A stretch of DNA of 36,943 bases from an uncultured Lachnospiraceae bacterium (GCA_910579495.1 CAJTVD010000038.1:1-36943), one strand, 5' to 3'. Numbered from the stretch's first letter, positions 6,023-14,214 are shown. Notes: generated by a model not told the origin, from the sequence alone. Translations and numbers: made by a program.

Positions 6023-8425
6023 TTATTTGCGTAGCTGCTCAATCAGGGTTGCTTTGTTTTGGTGTCCCAATGCAGCCCCTGAGACTACAAGCGTACATAA
6101 AACCACACATACACAATAAATAACGGCAATTCCGGTTGGGAATTGATAAGTCAAATAAGACATAAGCTCTTGTTTCAAAAAGGTACAAAGAATACCTCCA
6201 ATAGCTCCGCCTAATATCAAAGAAAGGAATAATCCTATTGTGGCTGTAATCAAACTTTCATAGCGTACCATAGCGGAAAGCTGCTTTTGGGACATTCCCA
6301 CAGAACGCATAAGGGCAAATTCCCTCTGCCGGGTTATGATATCCGTCAGAATTGTGTTTACCAAATTCATAACTGCGAAGCACCCAATAAAAGCAACCGC
6401 TGCTATAAGTGCTATTTTCATCCCTTGTATGAAATTCTCATTTTGTGCAATAGCTGCTGAAAGAGATCTAATGCTAAGCCCCGGGATACCTTGCAGAATT
6501 TGTTCGATTTCCCTCTCGGCCTGTTCCTCTGAATCCTCTGAAACCCGGATTGTATATTGATAGGTTGTGTCACATGATGCAAGGCTGTCCATAGTATCCA
6601 ATGGCAGCATCAACATATCAATTTTATCCCCGTTATTACCAATTTTACTTTGGTCAAGTATAGCTCCTACTTTAAAATCCATGTTATAGCTGGTGACTCC
6701 GTCAAAAACCTTTAGTGTAATGGCCTGTCCGGTTTCCACCTGAATATTCAAATCTTTTTCCAGGGTGTCCGGCTGGCCAATGATAATTTGGTTGTTTGCT
6801 GTTAATTTATCATAATCCAGGACACTTCCATCTACCGTGCAGGACTGTATCAAGTCCATATCTTCACGGCCGAAGCTGACAACAGCCGCATCGGATTCCC
6901 CTACATTAAGTTTCGCAGATACCGGAAGGTAGTGGTACTCAGTGATATATTCCATTCCTGTAATGTTAGACAATGAATCTTTCAGGCTGCTTGCAAACGG
7001 GTTCGCAGTTTGGATCTGTTCCAATGGATTGTTCCGTAATTCTTCATCACTGATATTGATAATAAACTGCCCACGTTGGAAACCGGACAAGGACATATCT
7101 TCTGCAGTAATGGAAGAAAGAACCGAGGATAATCCAAGCAGCAGGATGCCCGTAAGCATCAACGATGTAATCGTTAGGGCGTTTTTTTTCTTGTTGTTTG
7201 ATATGTGCCTTTTGGCAAGCATAACAGGAGATATGTTCTTAGGATGAAATATTAGTTCCTCTTTTCCTGTTTGTGGACCCCAATAACGGTAGGCATCTAT
7301 CGGCGGAACTGCTGCCGCAATCATTGCAGGTTTTCTGATAGAAAGCCGTACAGTTAAATATATTAGGGCTGCGGCTAAAGGCCATATCCATAACAAGTTG
7401 GTAAATTGAAATCCTTGTGGCACTAATAAATATGATAATAAGGTTCCTGCCACAAGGCCAATAGGAATAGATATCATGGATAACGAAAGTCCCTCACGGA
7501 ACACAAGCCTTTTAATTTGCCTGCTGGTCATGCCAATTGTCCGCAGTTGGCCATACTCTTTGATAGAATTAATAATTGCAATATAAAAAATGCAGTATAT
7601 TACCAATACACCAGCTATTATAATAATCGCTAAACCAGCAATTGCCGTACCAACTAAAAGAATGGACGGTTTTGAAAGATTAATATACGCCTCATTAATG
7701 GACGGTGTTCTTTCGATACCTGCATTTTTAATTATTTCTGCAACCAGTGTTTCTATCCCTGCTTTGGAAGTGGCTGTACCAGTATTAACTCTGATCAAAA
7801 CTGATGGTGAAAATACCGACCATCCGTTTCGTTCATTGAAAAATTGTCCAGAGACGATAGCAGCATACAAAGTCCTGTCAGTACCAGTAGCCGCTGTTTT
7901 TAAATACCCAGAAATCATAAACTCCGTTTCTTCCTGTGTATCCGGCATAAAAATCGAAATGATATCTCCGATCTTGGCATCCATCCCCAAATGAAGCAGA
8001 TACTCTTTTTCAATAAGTATGTCATTTTCGGATTCAGGCATTTTCCCCTCTTTTACAGACAGCCCATTCAAGATAAGGGCATCTGGATTGGCATAAGAAA
8101 TATTCAAACGGCTGTTTCCAGATTTACTGCTTCCTAACGAGGCGGTAAGCCCAGTTAGCAATACTCCTTCCTCCTTCCGGATATTATCAAATTCTTTTTG
8201 GCTAATTCCCGAAATAAGTGCATGATAGGAACCCGTGATACTATTTCCGCCATTCCTGTTTACGGTTGCAATCCCTGATACCAAAAACAACACAGCAGAT
8301 ATCAGCATAGCTGCTAATGCGATTGCAAAGACGGAAATTCTCTTTTTGAGTTTGTCATGCTTTAACTTAGAAGAAGCGATTTTACGGGTAATCGCATCCG
8401 TATCGTTTTCAAAAGGCCAAGTCAT
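6023..8425 (-). CDS. FtsX/MacB-type ABC transporter permease
   Basis: This 800-residue membrane protein has the two-FtsX-domain layout of antimicrobial-peptide exporters. TM1 is near residues 30-52 (VFAIALAAMLISAVLFLVSG), followed by a large extracellular part. Three membrane segments lie near 255-360 with the FtsX signature (IINSIKEYGQLRTIGMTSRQ). A fifth follows near 415-437, then a second large extracellular part, and three C-terminal segments with a second signature (ITRQREFALMRSVGMSQKQL). It needs a cytoplasmic ATPase partner to move substrate or transmit a signal. That partner, 13 nt upstream in the same operon, is wrecked. A GGAGGTGA ribosome site (plus-strand 8432-8439) precedes ATG 8425. 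No frame break is visible, so the gene seems intact but orphaned. Confidence 0.88.
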   Translation of the reverse strand: MTWPFENDTDAITRKIASSKLKHDKLKKRISVFAIALAAMLISAVLFLVSGIATVNRNGGNSITGSYHALISGISQKEFDNIRKEEGVLLTGLTASLGSSKSGNSRLNISYANPDALILNGLSVKEGKMPESENDILIEKEYLLHLGMDAKIGDIISIFMPDTQEETEFMISGYLKTAATGTDRTLYAAIVSGQFFNERNGWSVFSPSVLIRVNTGTATSKAGIETLVAEIIKNAGIERTPSINEAYINLSKPSILLVGTAIAGLAIIIIAGVLVIYCIFYIAIINSIKEYGQLRTIGMTSRQIKRLVFREGLSLSMISIPIGLVAGTLLSYLLVPQGFQFTNLLWIWPLAAALIYLTVRLSIRKPAMIAAAVPPIDAYRYWGPQTGKEELIFHPKNISPVMLAKRHISNNKKKNALTITSLMLTGILLLGLSSVLSSITAEDMSLSGFQRGQFIINISDEELRNNPLEQIQTANPFASSLKDSLSNITGMEYITEYHYLPVSAKLNVGESDAAVVSFGREDMDLIQSCTVDGSVLDYDKLTANNQIIIGQPDTLEKDLNIQVETGQAITLKVFDGVTSYNMDFKVGAILDQSKIGNNGDKIDMLMLPLDTMDSLASCDTTYQYTIRVSEDSEEQAEREIEQILQGIPGLSIRSLSAAIAQNENFIQGMKIALIAAVAFIGCFAVMNLVNTILTDIITRQREFALMRSVGMSQKQLSAMVRYESLITATIGLFLSLILGGAIGGILCTFLKQELMSYLTYQFPTGIAVIYCVCVVLCTLVVSGAALGHQNKATLIEQLRK

Positions 8426-8438
8426 AGCCCGTCACCTC

Positions 8439-8673
8439 CTATCCTATGATTTTGCCATCCACAATCCGTACAATGCGGTCTGCAAGCTGGGCGATTTCAT
8501 TATTATGGGTTAATCATCACAATGGTCTGGTTAAATTCGCCACTGGTCTTGCTATCCAGGTTCCCGGTGGGCTCGCCTGCCAATACAATAGCTTGTTTGG
8601 TAATCAGGGCGCGGGTAATGTCCGGTTCTGTGCCGTAATACTTATTTAGGCCAATTGTTTGTAAAATACTCAT
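8439..8673 (-). pseudogene. ABC transporter ATPase scrap (two internal deletions plus frameshift)
   Basis: From ATG 8673 (ribosome site AAAGGAG) the frame gives MSILQTIGLNKYYGTEPDIT and then jumps straight to ALITKQAIVLAGEPTGNLDS. The Walker A, Q-loop and LSGGQ signature, normally 140-odd residues between these points, are all absent. The Walker B/D-loop block reads LAGEPTGN, where the family has LADEPTGN, so the metal-binding Asp is also lost. A second deletion follows DSKTS, joining it to FNQTIVMI. A one-base insertion near 8508-8512 then shifts the frame to the H-loop and tail (THNNEIAQLADRIVRIVDGK), which ends at 8439. The lost first segment lies between two copies of a sequence coding Arg-Ala-Leu (from family memory), which suggests short-repeat recombination. 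It cannot make a working ATPase for the permease downstream. Confidence 0.9.
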
Positions 8674-8802
8674 ATTCAAAATACTCCTTTCAAGGCTGTT
8701 CTTCCTACTGATAGGTCTATTATAAAACCTAAATGTCACAGAAATGTCCCAGGTGTTTATTTTTTTAGTGCAAAACCGATACGGAAACGGTTTTCTGGAA
8801 AT

Positions 8803-9108
8803 GTGATTTCTGGGCTATTGGGACTTAAATGGTGGGACTGGCTTGAAAACAGGATTAAGCAAAACATTGCGGCGATAAATCCTGTAAATGATGTGTATTT
8901 CAGCCTGCGTCCGGGGAAGTTGGCGGATTTATGTACTATTCCAAAGTACCGAAAGAAAGGCTTGGCAGCAACGGCACTTTCAGAGCATTATCGCAGGCTG
9001 AAACCCTTAGGTGCAACGCACATGACTGGCGGTGGTAATACATTTTATGAAAAAATAGGCTTCAAGCCTTTGGTTTATTGGACTTTTTGGGAGAAACAAA
9101 CTGATTAG
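8803..9108 (+). pseudogene. GNAT acetyltransferase, C-terminal fragment
   Basis: The 101-residue frame from GTG 8803 ends in a block typical of the C-terminal half of a GNAT N-acetyltransferase: CTIPKYRKKGLAATALSEHY (acetyl-CoA loop, RKKGLA in place of the usual R-G-x-G-L/A), then GATHMTGGGNTFYEKIGFKP and a WTFWEK tail. Members with this tail that I recall are much longer, so the N-terminal portion is missing. The frame is open to the left without a recognisable domain or ribosome site. It lies between the exporter promoter region and the ferredoxin gene and looks like another remnant. Substrate unknown. Confidence 0.65.
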
Positions 9109-9149
9109 GGGGATATGGCATGGTGCCTCCCCAGCTTTCTTTCATTGTT

Positions 9150-9920
9150 TCATGGTTTTGGCGGGAGAAATAATATATTTGGTTTCCGCACGCTGCATGC
9201 TTTCTCCATTTTCAGTTCTGCTATTTTTAAAAAAAGAACATTTACATGACGGGCTTTTTTAGGGCAGGCGGCAATACATTGCAGGCAGGAAATACAAATG
9301 CTTTTATCGGGTTTTTGGTAATTGCCCTCAGGGATGGCATGGACAGGGCATTTTTGATAACACAGTCCGCAACCGTTACAGCTTTTGCCCGCTTTGGGTG
9401 TTATAGGGATAGATGCATATTTTCGGTAAGGCTTACTGCCAGGGACATCTATGGGGGAAAATGGCTCCTTTAAGGTTTCCTGGCACTGGACAGAGAACTG
9501 CCTTAATTCTTCTATGTCTTTAGGATCCGGGCGCCCGGCGCCGTATTTGGGGATTATGGAATGCCTTGTGACAGCGGCAATGGCACAATAACATAAAAAC
9601 CCAGACTGCTCCATAGTATCTTTTAATTCTAAAAGGGTATCGTCAAAAGCACGGTTCCCATAAGTGGAAATTAAAATTGCCTTTGCCTGGTTTCCCTGTA
9701 AGTTCTGTAAAATTGGTATAATAAATTGAGGTACGCGCCCACTGAAACTGGGAATTGACACTATACAAATATCATTCCTGCCAAATAGGACAGGTAAATC
9801 CATTTTGGGAAGATCAGGAAGGCTGATGTATTCCTTTTGGCAGTCCCATGCAGAACAGAAAATGTCTAAAACCTTTTTTGTCCCTCCGGTAGGGCTAAAG
9901 TATAAAGCATAAAGTTTCAT
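9150..9920 (-). CDS. EFR1-type ferredoxin: flavodoxin-like domain plus two 4Fe-4S clusters
   Basis: This is a 256-residue cytoplasmic electron carrier. The N-terminus has a flavodoxin-type FMN phosphate loop (SPTGGTKK, residues 9-16) and a flavodoxin-like fold to about residue 150. The C-terminus has two Cys-x2-Cys-x2-Cys-x3-Cys-Pro motifs (C181/184/187/191 and C209/212/215/219) for two 4Fe-4S clusters. Proteins of this architecture are common in gut Clostridia and are annotated as EFR1-family ferredoxins; the redox partners are unknown. The start ATG 9920 gives the expected MKLYALYFSPTGG. It stands alone on the minus strand, next to the vsr gene on the same strand (70-nt gap). No frame break or missing cluster ligand was seen. 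Confidence 0.88.
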   Translation of the reverse strand: MKLYALYFSPTGGTKKVLDIFCSAWDCQKEYISLPDLPKMDLPVLFGRNDICIVSIPSFSGRVPQFIIPILQNLQGNQAKAILISTYGNRAFDDTLLELKDTMEQSGFLCYCAIAAVTRHSIIPKYGAGRPDPKDIEELRQFSVQCQETLKEPFSPIDVPGSKPYRKYASIPITPKAGKSCNGCGLCYQKCPVHAIPEGNYQKPDKSICISCLQCIAACPKKARHVNVLFLKIAELKMEKACSVRKPNILFLPPKP

Positions 9921-9990
9921 AAGTTTTCTCCATTAAAAAATAAAATAGGTATTATTGGCTGGGCAGGGCAAACATGCCCCCGGATCCATG

Positions 9991-10464
9991 CTAAAGATCA
10001 ATATTCCCTTCCGGTAGCCCCGGAATGCTCTTGGCACTGCCATGAAGTTTATTGTCCCATATGGTTTCTTCGATGGCCTTTAAACATTCGTCGGTATGTT
10101 TCTTAATGTCTTGTCCCCAGAAGTGTATGACTGTATAGCCAAGAAAAAGGAGTTTCCTGTCATTTTCCCAATCACGTGCCCGGTTCCGCTCAATTTTTCT
10201 GATCCAGTAATCCGGATTTTTTCCTTTTTCAAGCCGCAGTTTCAAGATTTCCCAATCCTTCCCGTGGAAAAATTCGCTGTCACAGAAAATAGCAATTTTA
10301 TATTTGGTTATTACGATATCGGGAGAACCAGGCAAGGCTTTATAGTTTTTCCGGTAACGGTATCCTTTCTGCCATAATGCCTTGCGGAGCTGCAATTCTA
10401 TAGAGGTATCCTGGCTGTGTATTTTGCTCATGTTTTTGGATATGGTTGCAGAATCTCTTTCCAT
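9991..10464 (-). CDS. vsr: Very short patch repair (Vsr) DNA mismatch endonuclease
   Basis: The 157-residue protein has the Vsr order: N-terminal MSKIHSQDTSIELQLRKALW (residues 12-31), catalytic PGSPDIV (45-51, Asp49), the FFHG block (65-68), and NRARDWENDRKLLFLGYTVI (94-113). Vsr nicks 5' of the T in T:G mismatches that arise when 5-methylcytosine deaminates, which starts short-patch repair. It is divergent from the methyltransferase-endonuclease pair that starts at 10651, so it most likely repairs lesions at that enzyme's site. A promoter TTGCTA-N17-TAAAAT is read on the minus strand (plus 10510-10538). An 8-bp inverted repeat covers the -10. Confidence 0.88.
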   Translation of the reverse strand: MERDSATISKNMSKIHSQDTSIELQLRKALWQKGYRYRKNYKALPGSPDIVITKYKIAIFCDSEFFHGKDWEILKLRLEKGKNPDYWIRKIERNRARDWENDRKLLFLGYTVIHFWGQDIKKHTDECLKAIEETIWDNKLHGSAKSIPGLPEGNIDL

Positions 10465-10504
10465 ATATTTTCATCCTTTTATTCTTGGTACCTGTCTGGC
10501 TATA

Positions 10505-10538
10505 AGCATATTTTATCAGAATATGCTATGGATAGCAA
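10505..10538 (-). promoter_or_regulatory. vsr promoter with overlapping operator-like inverted repeat
   Basis: On the minus strand the -35 is TTGCTA (10533-10538) and the -10 is TAAAAT (10510-10515), 17 nt apart. The perfect inverted repeat AGCATATT-N7-AATATGCT (10505-10512 and 10520-10527) straddles the -10. It is a plausible binding site for the HTH domain at the front of the adjacent methyltransferase; such domains repress divergent genes in M.SsoII-like systems. The hexamers and repeat are read directly. The regulator is inferred. Confidence 0.55.
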
Positions 10539-10590
10539 GTAGGAAGCAAACCGTGATAAGGAGAAAATCTAACGATATGGTGAGGATGGC

Positions 10591-10619
10591 TTGCGGAGCC
10601 CATGGAAGTGTGGTAAGAT
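10591..10619 (+). promoter_or_regulatory. Promoter of the methyltransferase-endonuclease operon
   Basis: TTGCGG (10591-10596), a 17-nt spacer and TAAGAT (10614-10619) precede a GGGAGGG ribosome site at 10638-10644, which is 6 nt before ATG 10651. The match to sigma-A consensus is moderate. The position is right. Confidence 0.5.
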
Positions 10620-10650
10620 ATGAAACAGATAATTTCTGGGAGGGATATAT

Positions 10651-11883
10651 ATGGCTGTTTGTTATGACAGATTGTGGAAACTATTGATCGACAAGAAAAT
10701 GAACCGCACAGATTTAAAAGAAGCATCAGGAATCAGCTTTAATGTGTTGGCAAGATTGGGTAAAAATGAACCTGTTTCTTTTGAAACTATTGAGAAGATA
10801 TGCTTTACATTAAATTGTAATATCGAAGATGTGGTTGAAATACAGGCAGAGGATGCCGGGAGGAGCCTTCCCCGGATTTATTCAACAATTGAATTGTTTG
10901 CCGGGGCAGGGGGGCTTGCGCTGGGGATTGAGAAAGCAGGGTTTGATACCTTGGGGCTTATTGAGTTTGATAAGGATGCTGCGGACAGCCTCAAAGCAAA
11001 CCGCCCCAACTGGCGGGTTATCAATGATGATATTGCGAATATTTCCTGCCAGGACCTGGAGGAATATTTTGGCATAAAAAAGGGGGATTTGGATCTATTG
11101 TCTGGGGGTGCGCCTTGCCAGGCGTTTTCTTATGCCGGAAAGCGCCTGGGGCTGGAGGATGCAAGGGGGACGCTGTTTTACCATTATGCAACTTTTTTAC
11201 AGAAACTACAGCCGAAAATGTTTTTGTTTGAGAATGTGCGCGGCTTACTGACACATGATAAGGGAAGGACTTATGCAACGATTACCCGCATTTTTGAACA
11301 GGCTGGATATACAGTACAAAAAAAAGTTCTGAATGCCTGGGATTTTGGGGTGCCCCAGAAGAGGGAACGTTTAATTACGGTGGGGATCAGGAATGACCTG
11401 GCCGGCAAGACTACATATCAATTTCCTGTAGAACATGACTATAAGCCTGTTTTGCGGGATGTGCTGCTGGATTGCCCGGATGGGCCGGGGATCCCTTATG
11501 GGGAAAATAAACGTAAAATATTTGAACTTGTGCCGCCGGGGGGATATTGGAGGGACATTGACCCCAAGATCGCAAAAGAATATATGAAAAGCTGTTGGGA
11601 TATGGAAGGGGGCAGGACCGGGATCTTAAGAAGGATGAGCTTAGATGAGCCCTCCCTGGCAGTCCTGACATCTCCCTCCCAAAAGCAGACAGAAAGATGC
11701 CACCCGATAGAGGCAAGGCCGTTTAACGTGCGCGAAAACGCAAGATGCCAGACATTCCCGGACGAGTGGCAGTTCTGCGGAAATGTGCAGTCCCAGTACA
11801 AACAGGTAGGGAATGCTGTCCCTGTGAATTTGGCATACGAAATTGCACTGGAAATACGTAAAGCATTGGGGGAATTAAAATAA
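10651..11883 (+). CDS. DNA cytosine-5 methyltransferase with N-terminal HTH regulatory domain
   Basis: This is a 410-residue fusion. Residues 1-68 form a Cro/C1-like HTH (YDRLWKLLIDKKMNRTDLKE, ISFNVLARLGK). A full C5 methyltransferase follows: motif I ELFAGAGGLALG (81-92), motif IV GGAPCQAFS with catalytic Cys156, motif VI FENVRG (193-198), motif VIII QKRERL (236-241), motif IX near FNVRENARCQTFPDEW and motif X QYKQVGNAVPVNLAYEIA. It methylates the recognition site of the partner nuclease, which belongs to the Eco47II family (GGWCC or a GGNCC relative, by family knowledge). The HTH probably autoregulates the operon and the divergent vsr gene. Its TAA overlaps the nuclease ATG by one base, giving tight coupling. 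No defect is visible. Confidence 0.93.
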   Translation: MAVCYDRLWKLLIDKKMNRTDLKEASGISFNVLARLGKNEPVSFETIEKICFTLNCNIEDVVEIQAEDAGRSLPRIYSTIELFAGAGGLALGIEKAGFDTLGLIEFDKDAADSLKANRPNWRVINDDIANISCQDLEEYFGIKKGDLDLLSGGAPCQAFSYAGKRLGLEDARGTLFYHYATFLQKLQPKMFLFENVRGLLTHDKGRTYATITRIFEQAGYTVQKKVLNAWDFGVPQKRERLITVGIRNDLAGKTTYQFPVEHDYKPVLRDVLLDCPDGPGIPYGENKRKIFELVPPGGYWRDIDPKIAKEYMKSCWDMEGGRTGILRRMSLDEPSLAVLTSPSQKQTERCHPIEARPFNVRENARCQTFPDEWQFCGNVQSQYKQVGNAVPVNLAYEIALEIRKALGELK

Positions 11884-12761
11884 TGGCCTGGAATTTGAAT
11901 TTTATCTCCGAGGAAGAGCTTAAAAACCATGTCCGTGCAACTATTATGAAATACGGGGAAAAATTAGAATCATATGACTTGAAAAGATTTAACAGCAACC
12001 TGATTGACCCGATAAAGCTGCTTTTCGATAAGTCTGTGTATCAGGCAAGCTGGGAGGAAATAGTCAATAATGAAATTTTCCGGCAGAGGGACAAATCAAA
12101 TAATAACGATATAGGATATTTCCATCAGAACATCTTCTCATTTTTCAGGGGATGTGAAGTGCCCCAGGCAGGGTGGGATGTGATCTATAAAAATCCTGAT
12201 GGGATACAGATGCCGGATGGGGATGTGGTCCATACGTTGTATGTGGAAATGAAGAATAAGCATAATACAATGAACTCTGCTTCTTCTGCAAAAACATATA
12301 TCAAAATGCAGGGCCAGATCCTCGAAGATGATGACTGTGCCTGCCTTTTGGTGGAAGCTATTGCAAAGAAATCCCAAAATATAAAGTGGACAACTAAGGT
12401 TGACGGGAAAAATGTCCAGCACAGGCTTATACGCCGTGTAAGCATGGACCGGTTTTATGCCCTCCTTACCGGCGAGGAAGATGCTTTTTATAAGATGTGC
12501 ATGGCGCTTCCGCCGATCATCAATTCGGTGGTAAACGAAAAGGGCAGCATTTCTGTCCCCCATGATACTGTGATACAGGAACTGGGGAAGGTGGCCGCGG
12601 CCTATACCGGGCAGGCAGAGGACTTGGCAATGGCAATGGCTGTGTATATGCTTGGTTTTAACACCTATATAGGGTTTGGGGGCCAGGTGCGGCCCCAATT
12701 GCCAGAAACAAATGAGGGGATGCTTAAGTGCATTTATGCATATGCAAAAGGGATGGACTGA
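11883..12761 (+). CDS. Eco47II-family type II restriction endonuclease
   Basis: This 292-residue protein resembles the Eco47II/Sau96I restriction family in conserved blocks such as YDLKRFNSNLIDPIKLLFDK, RQRDKSNNNDIGYFHQNIFS and HTLYVEMKNKHNTMNS. The probable PD-(D/E)xK centre is Asp99 (GWDVIY) with Glu122 and Lys124 in VEMKNK. It cuts DNA at sites not methylated by the preceding enzyme; family members recognise GGWCC or GGNCC, and which one applies here is not visible. The ATG overlaps the methyltransferase stop by one base. The length matches full-length relatives, so the system appears active. The gene ends 40 nt before the end of the convergent DUF1015 gene. Confidence 0.9.
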   Translation: MAWNLNFISEEELKNHVRATIMKYGEKLESYDLKRFNSNLIDPIKLLFDKSVYQASWEEIVNNEIFRQRDKSNNNDIGYFHQNIFSFFRGCEVPQAGWDVIYKNPDGIQMPDGDVVHTLYVEMKNKHNTMNSASSAKTYIKMQGQILEDDDCACLLVEAIAKKSQNIKWTTKVDGKNVQHRLIRRVSMDRFYALLTGEEDAFYKMCMALPPIINSVVNEKGSISVPHDTVIQELGKVAAAYTGQAEDLAMAMAVYMLGFNTYIGFGGQVRPQLPETNEGMLKCIYAYAKGMD

Positions 12762-12780
12762 CATGGGCTGGCAGGGGAAA

Positions 12781-12801
12781 GGGCGTGTTTAAAGCCCGCC
12801 C
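12781..12801. terminator. Weak convergent terminator hairpin
   Basis: GGGCG (12781-12785) can pair with CGCCC (12797-12801) between the converging nuclease and DUF1015 genes. There is no good T-run on either side, so the call is tentative. Confidence 0.25.
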
Positions 12802-14057
12802 TATGACAGCCTGTGGATAAACAGCCCGCTCCGCAGCTTGGGTTCAAACCAGGTGGATTTGGGGGGCATGAGAAGCCCTTCATCCGCCACCCCCAGGAGC
12901 TCGGATATAGAGGTAGGGTACATGGAAAAGGCAATGGCCATATCTTCCGCTGCCCTGCGTTCCAGCTCCCCAAGCCCCCGGATCCCCCCCACAAAGTCTA
13001 TGCGGTTGTCTGTCCGGGGGTCTTTGATGCCCAGCACAGGCTCCAGCAGATGGTCCTGCAGGATTGACACATCCAGCCCCTTTACCGGGTGGGCGCAGCG
13101 GAGCCCTTCCCGGGCAGTAAGCAGATACCAGCATCCGGAAAGATACATGCCAAAGGTTCCCTTTTTCCCGGGGGAGACTCTCTTAGTCCCTTTCTTTTCA
13201 ATGGAAAACCCCGCTTTTTTAACCGCCCCCAAAAACTCTTCTTCCCCCATGCCGTTTAAATCCCTGGCCACCCGGTTATAAGGCATGATTGTTAGCTGGT
13301 CGTCAGGAAAAAGCACCGAAAGGAAACGGTTGAATTCTTCCCTGCCGGTGTAGCCGGGATGCTCCTGCCGCCTTTTCAGGCCGACCTTGACTGCGGAAGC
13401 GCAGCGGTGGTGCCCGTCTGCTATGTAGGTACAGGGAATCTGGCCGAAAGCTTCCTCCAGCCGGGAGAGGGTTCCCGGGTCCGAAACCCGCCATACCCTG
13501 TGGGTAATATTGTCCGGGGAGGTAAAGTGGTATAAAGGCTCCTGGGCTTTTGCGGCAGCGACAAGGCGGCTGATTTCCTCCTGGGAACGGTAGATTAGAA
13601 AGATAGGCCCTGTATGGGCATTGGTAACATCCACATGGCGGATGCGGTCAAGCTCCTTTTCTTCCCTTGTGTTTTCATGTTTTTTAATATGGCCGTCCAG
13701 GTAGTCATCAATAGAAGAGCAGGCCACGATTCCTGTCTGGGAACGGGCTTTGTGGGATGGGGTTTCCATGGTAAGCTCATAAATATAATAAGAAGGAGTT
13801 TCTTCTATTACAAATGTGCCCTCCAGTATGAGCGAATCCAAAAGTTCCCGCGCCCTGCTATAAACTCTTGGGTCATAGGTATCCACATGGCCGGGGAACT
13901 GGGTTTCCGCGCGGTCGATCCTCAAAAAGGAATACGGCTCCCTGGCCACTTCGGCCAGGGCTTCCCGGCGGTTATACACATCATAGGGCAGGGCGGCTAT
14001 CCGCGGGGCCAGCCCTGGCGTCGGCCGGATACTTCGAAAAGGCGTAATTTTAGGCAT
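12801..14057 (-). CDS. DUF1015 family protein
   Basis: This 418-residue soluble protein matches the DUF1015 family end to end: ALPYDVYNRREA (residues 22-33), GHIKKHENTREEKELDRIRH (122-141) and the hallmark IADGHHRCASAV (212-223), followed by FLSVLFPDDQLTIMPYNRVA. The clustered His residues in HENT and DGHHR look like a nucleotide or metal site. The family is related to archaeal free-serine kinases of the ParB/Srx fold, and clostridial members often sit beside serine biosynthesis genes. No such neighbour is present here, so the function stays unassigned. A promoter TTGACT-N18-TATAAT (plus 14086-14115) and an AAGGAGGG ribosome site precede ATG 14057. Confidence 0.88.
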   Translation of the reverse strand: MPKITPFRSIRPTPGLAPRIAALPYDVYNRREALAEVAREPYSFLRIDRAETQFPGHVDTYDPRVYSRARELLDSLILEGTFVIEETPSYYIYELTMETPSHKARSQTGIVACSSIDDYLDGHIKKHENTREEKELDRIRHVDVTNAHTGPIFLIYRSQEEISRLVAAAKAQEPLYHFTSPDNITHRVWRVSDPGTLSRLEEAFGQIPCTYIADGHHRCASAVKVGLKRRQEHPGYTGREEFNRFLSVLFPDDQLTIMPYNRVARDLNGMGEEEFLGAVKKAGFSIEKKGTKRVSPGKKGTFGMYLSGCWYLLTAREGLRCAHPVKGLDVSILQDHLLEPVLGIKDPRTDNRIDFVGGIRGLGELERRAAEDMAIAFSMYPTSISELLGVADEGLLMPPKSTWFEPKLRSGLFIHRLS

Positions 14058-14085
14058 TGGGAATCCCTCCTTGTTTTCTTCCCAT

Positions 14086-14115
14086 ATTATACGTTGGGGG
14101 GCAGGGGGGAGTCAA
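14086..14115 (-). promoter_or_regulatory. Promoter of the DUF1015 gene
   Basis: On the minus strand TTGACT (14110-14115), an 18-nt spacer and TATAAT (14086-14091) lie about 30 nt before ATG 14057. The hexamers are near consensus. Confidence 0.6.
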
Positions 14116-14214
14116 CTGTTTCCTTACTGCGCCCCCGCCCTGGGAATGGGGCTCCCTGGGGCGCGGGCGGTAACAGGGCTTCATAAAATTTTACAGAAAT
14201 TAATGAAAAAACTC
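14116..14214. other. Spacer between divergent DUF1015 and S10-operon promoters
   Basis: A GC-rich stretch (about 14130-14175) is followed by an AT-rich stretch just before the rpsJ -35. No gene or clear structure is supported; open frames here have no recognisable protein. Confidence 0.4.

Noticed and set aside
8674..8739. Upstream extension of the ABC ATPase scrap to a start at 8739
   Set aside because: The family N-terminus (MSILQTIGL) and a good ribosome site place the start at 8673.
12138..12764. 208-codon minus-strand open frame opposite the Eco47II-like gene
   Set aside because: It is antisense to a gene with clear family match; its His/Cys-rich translation looks like shadow reading.
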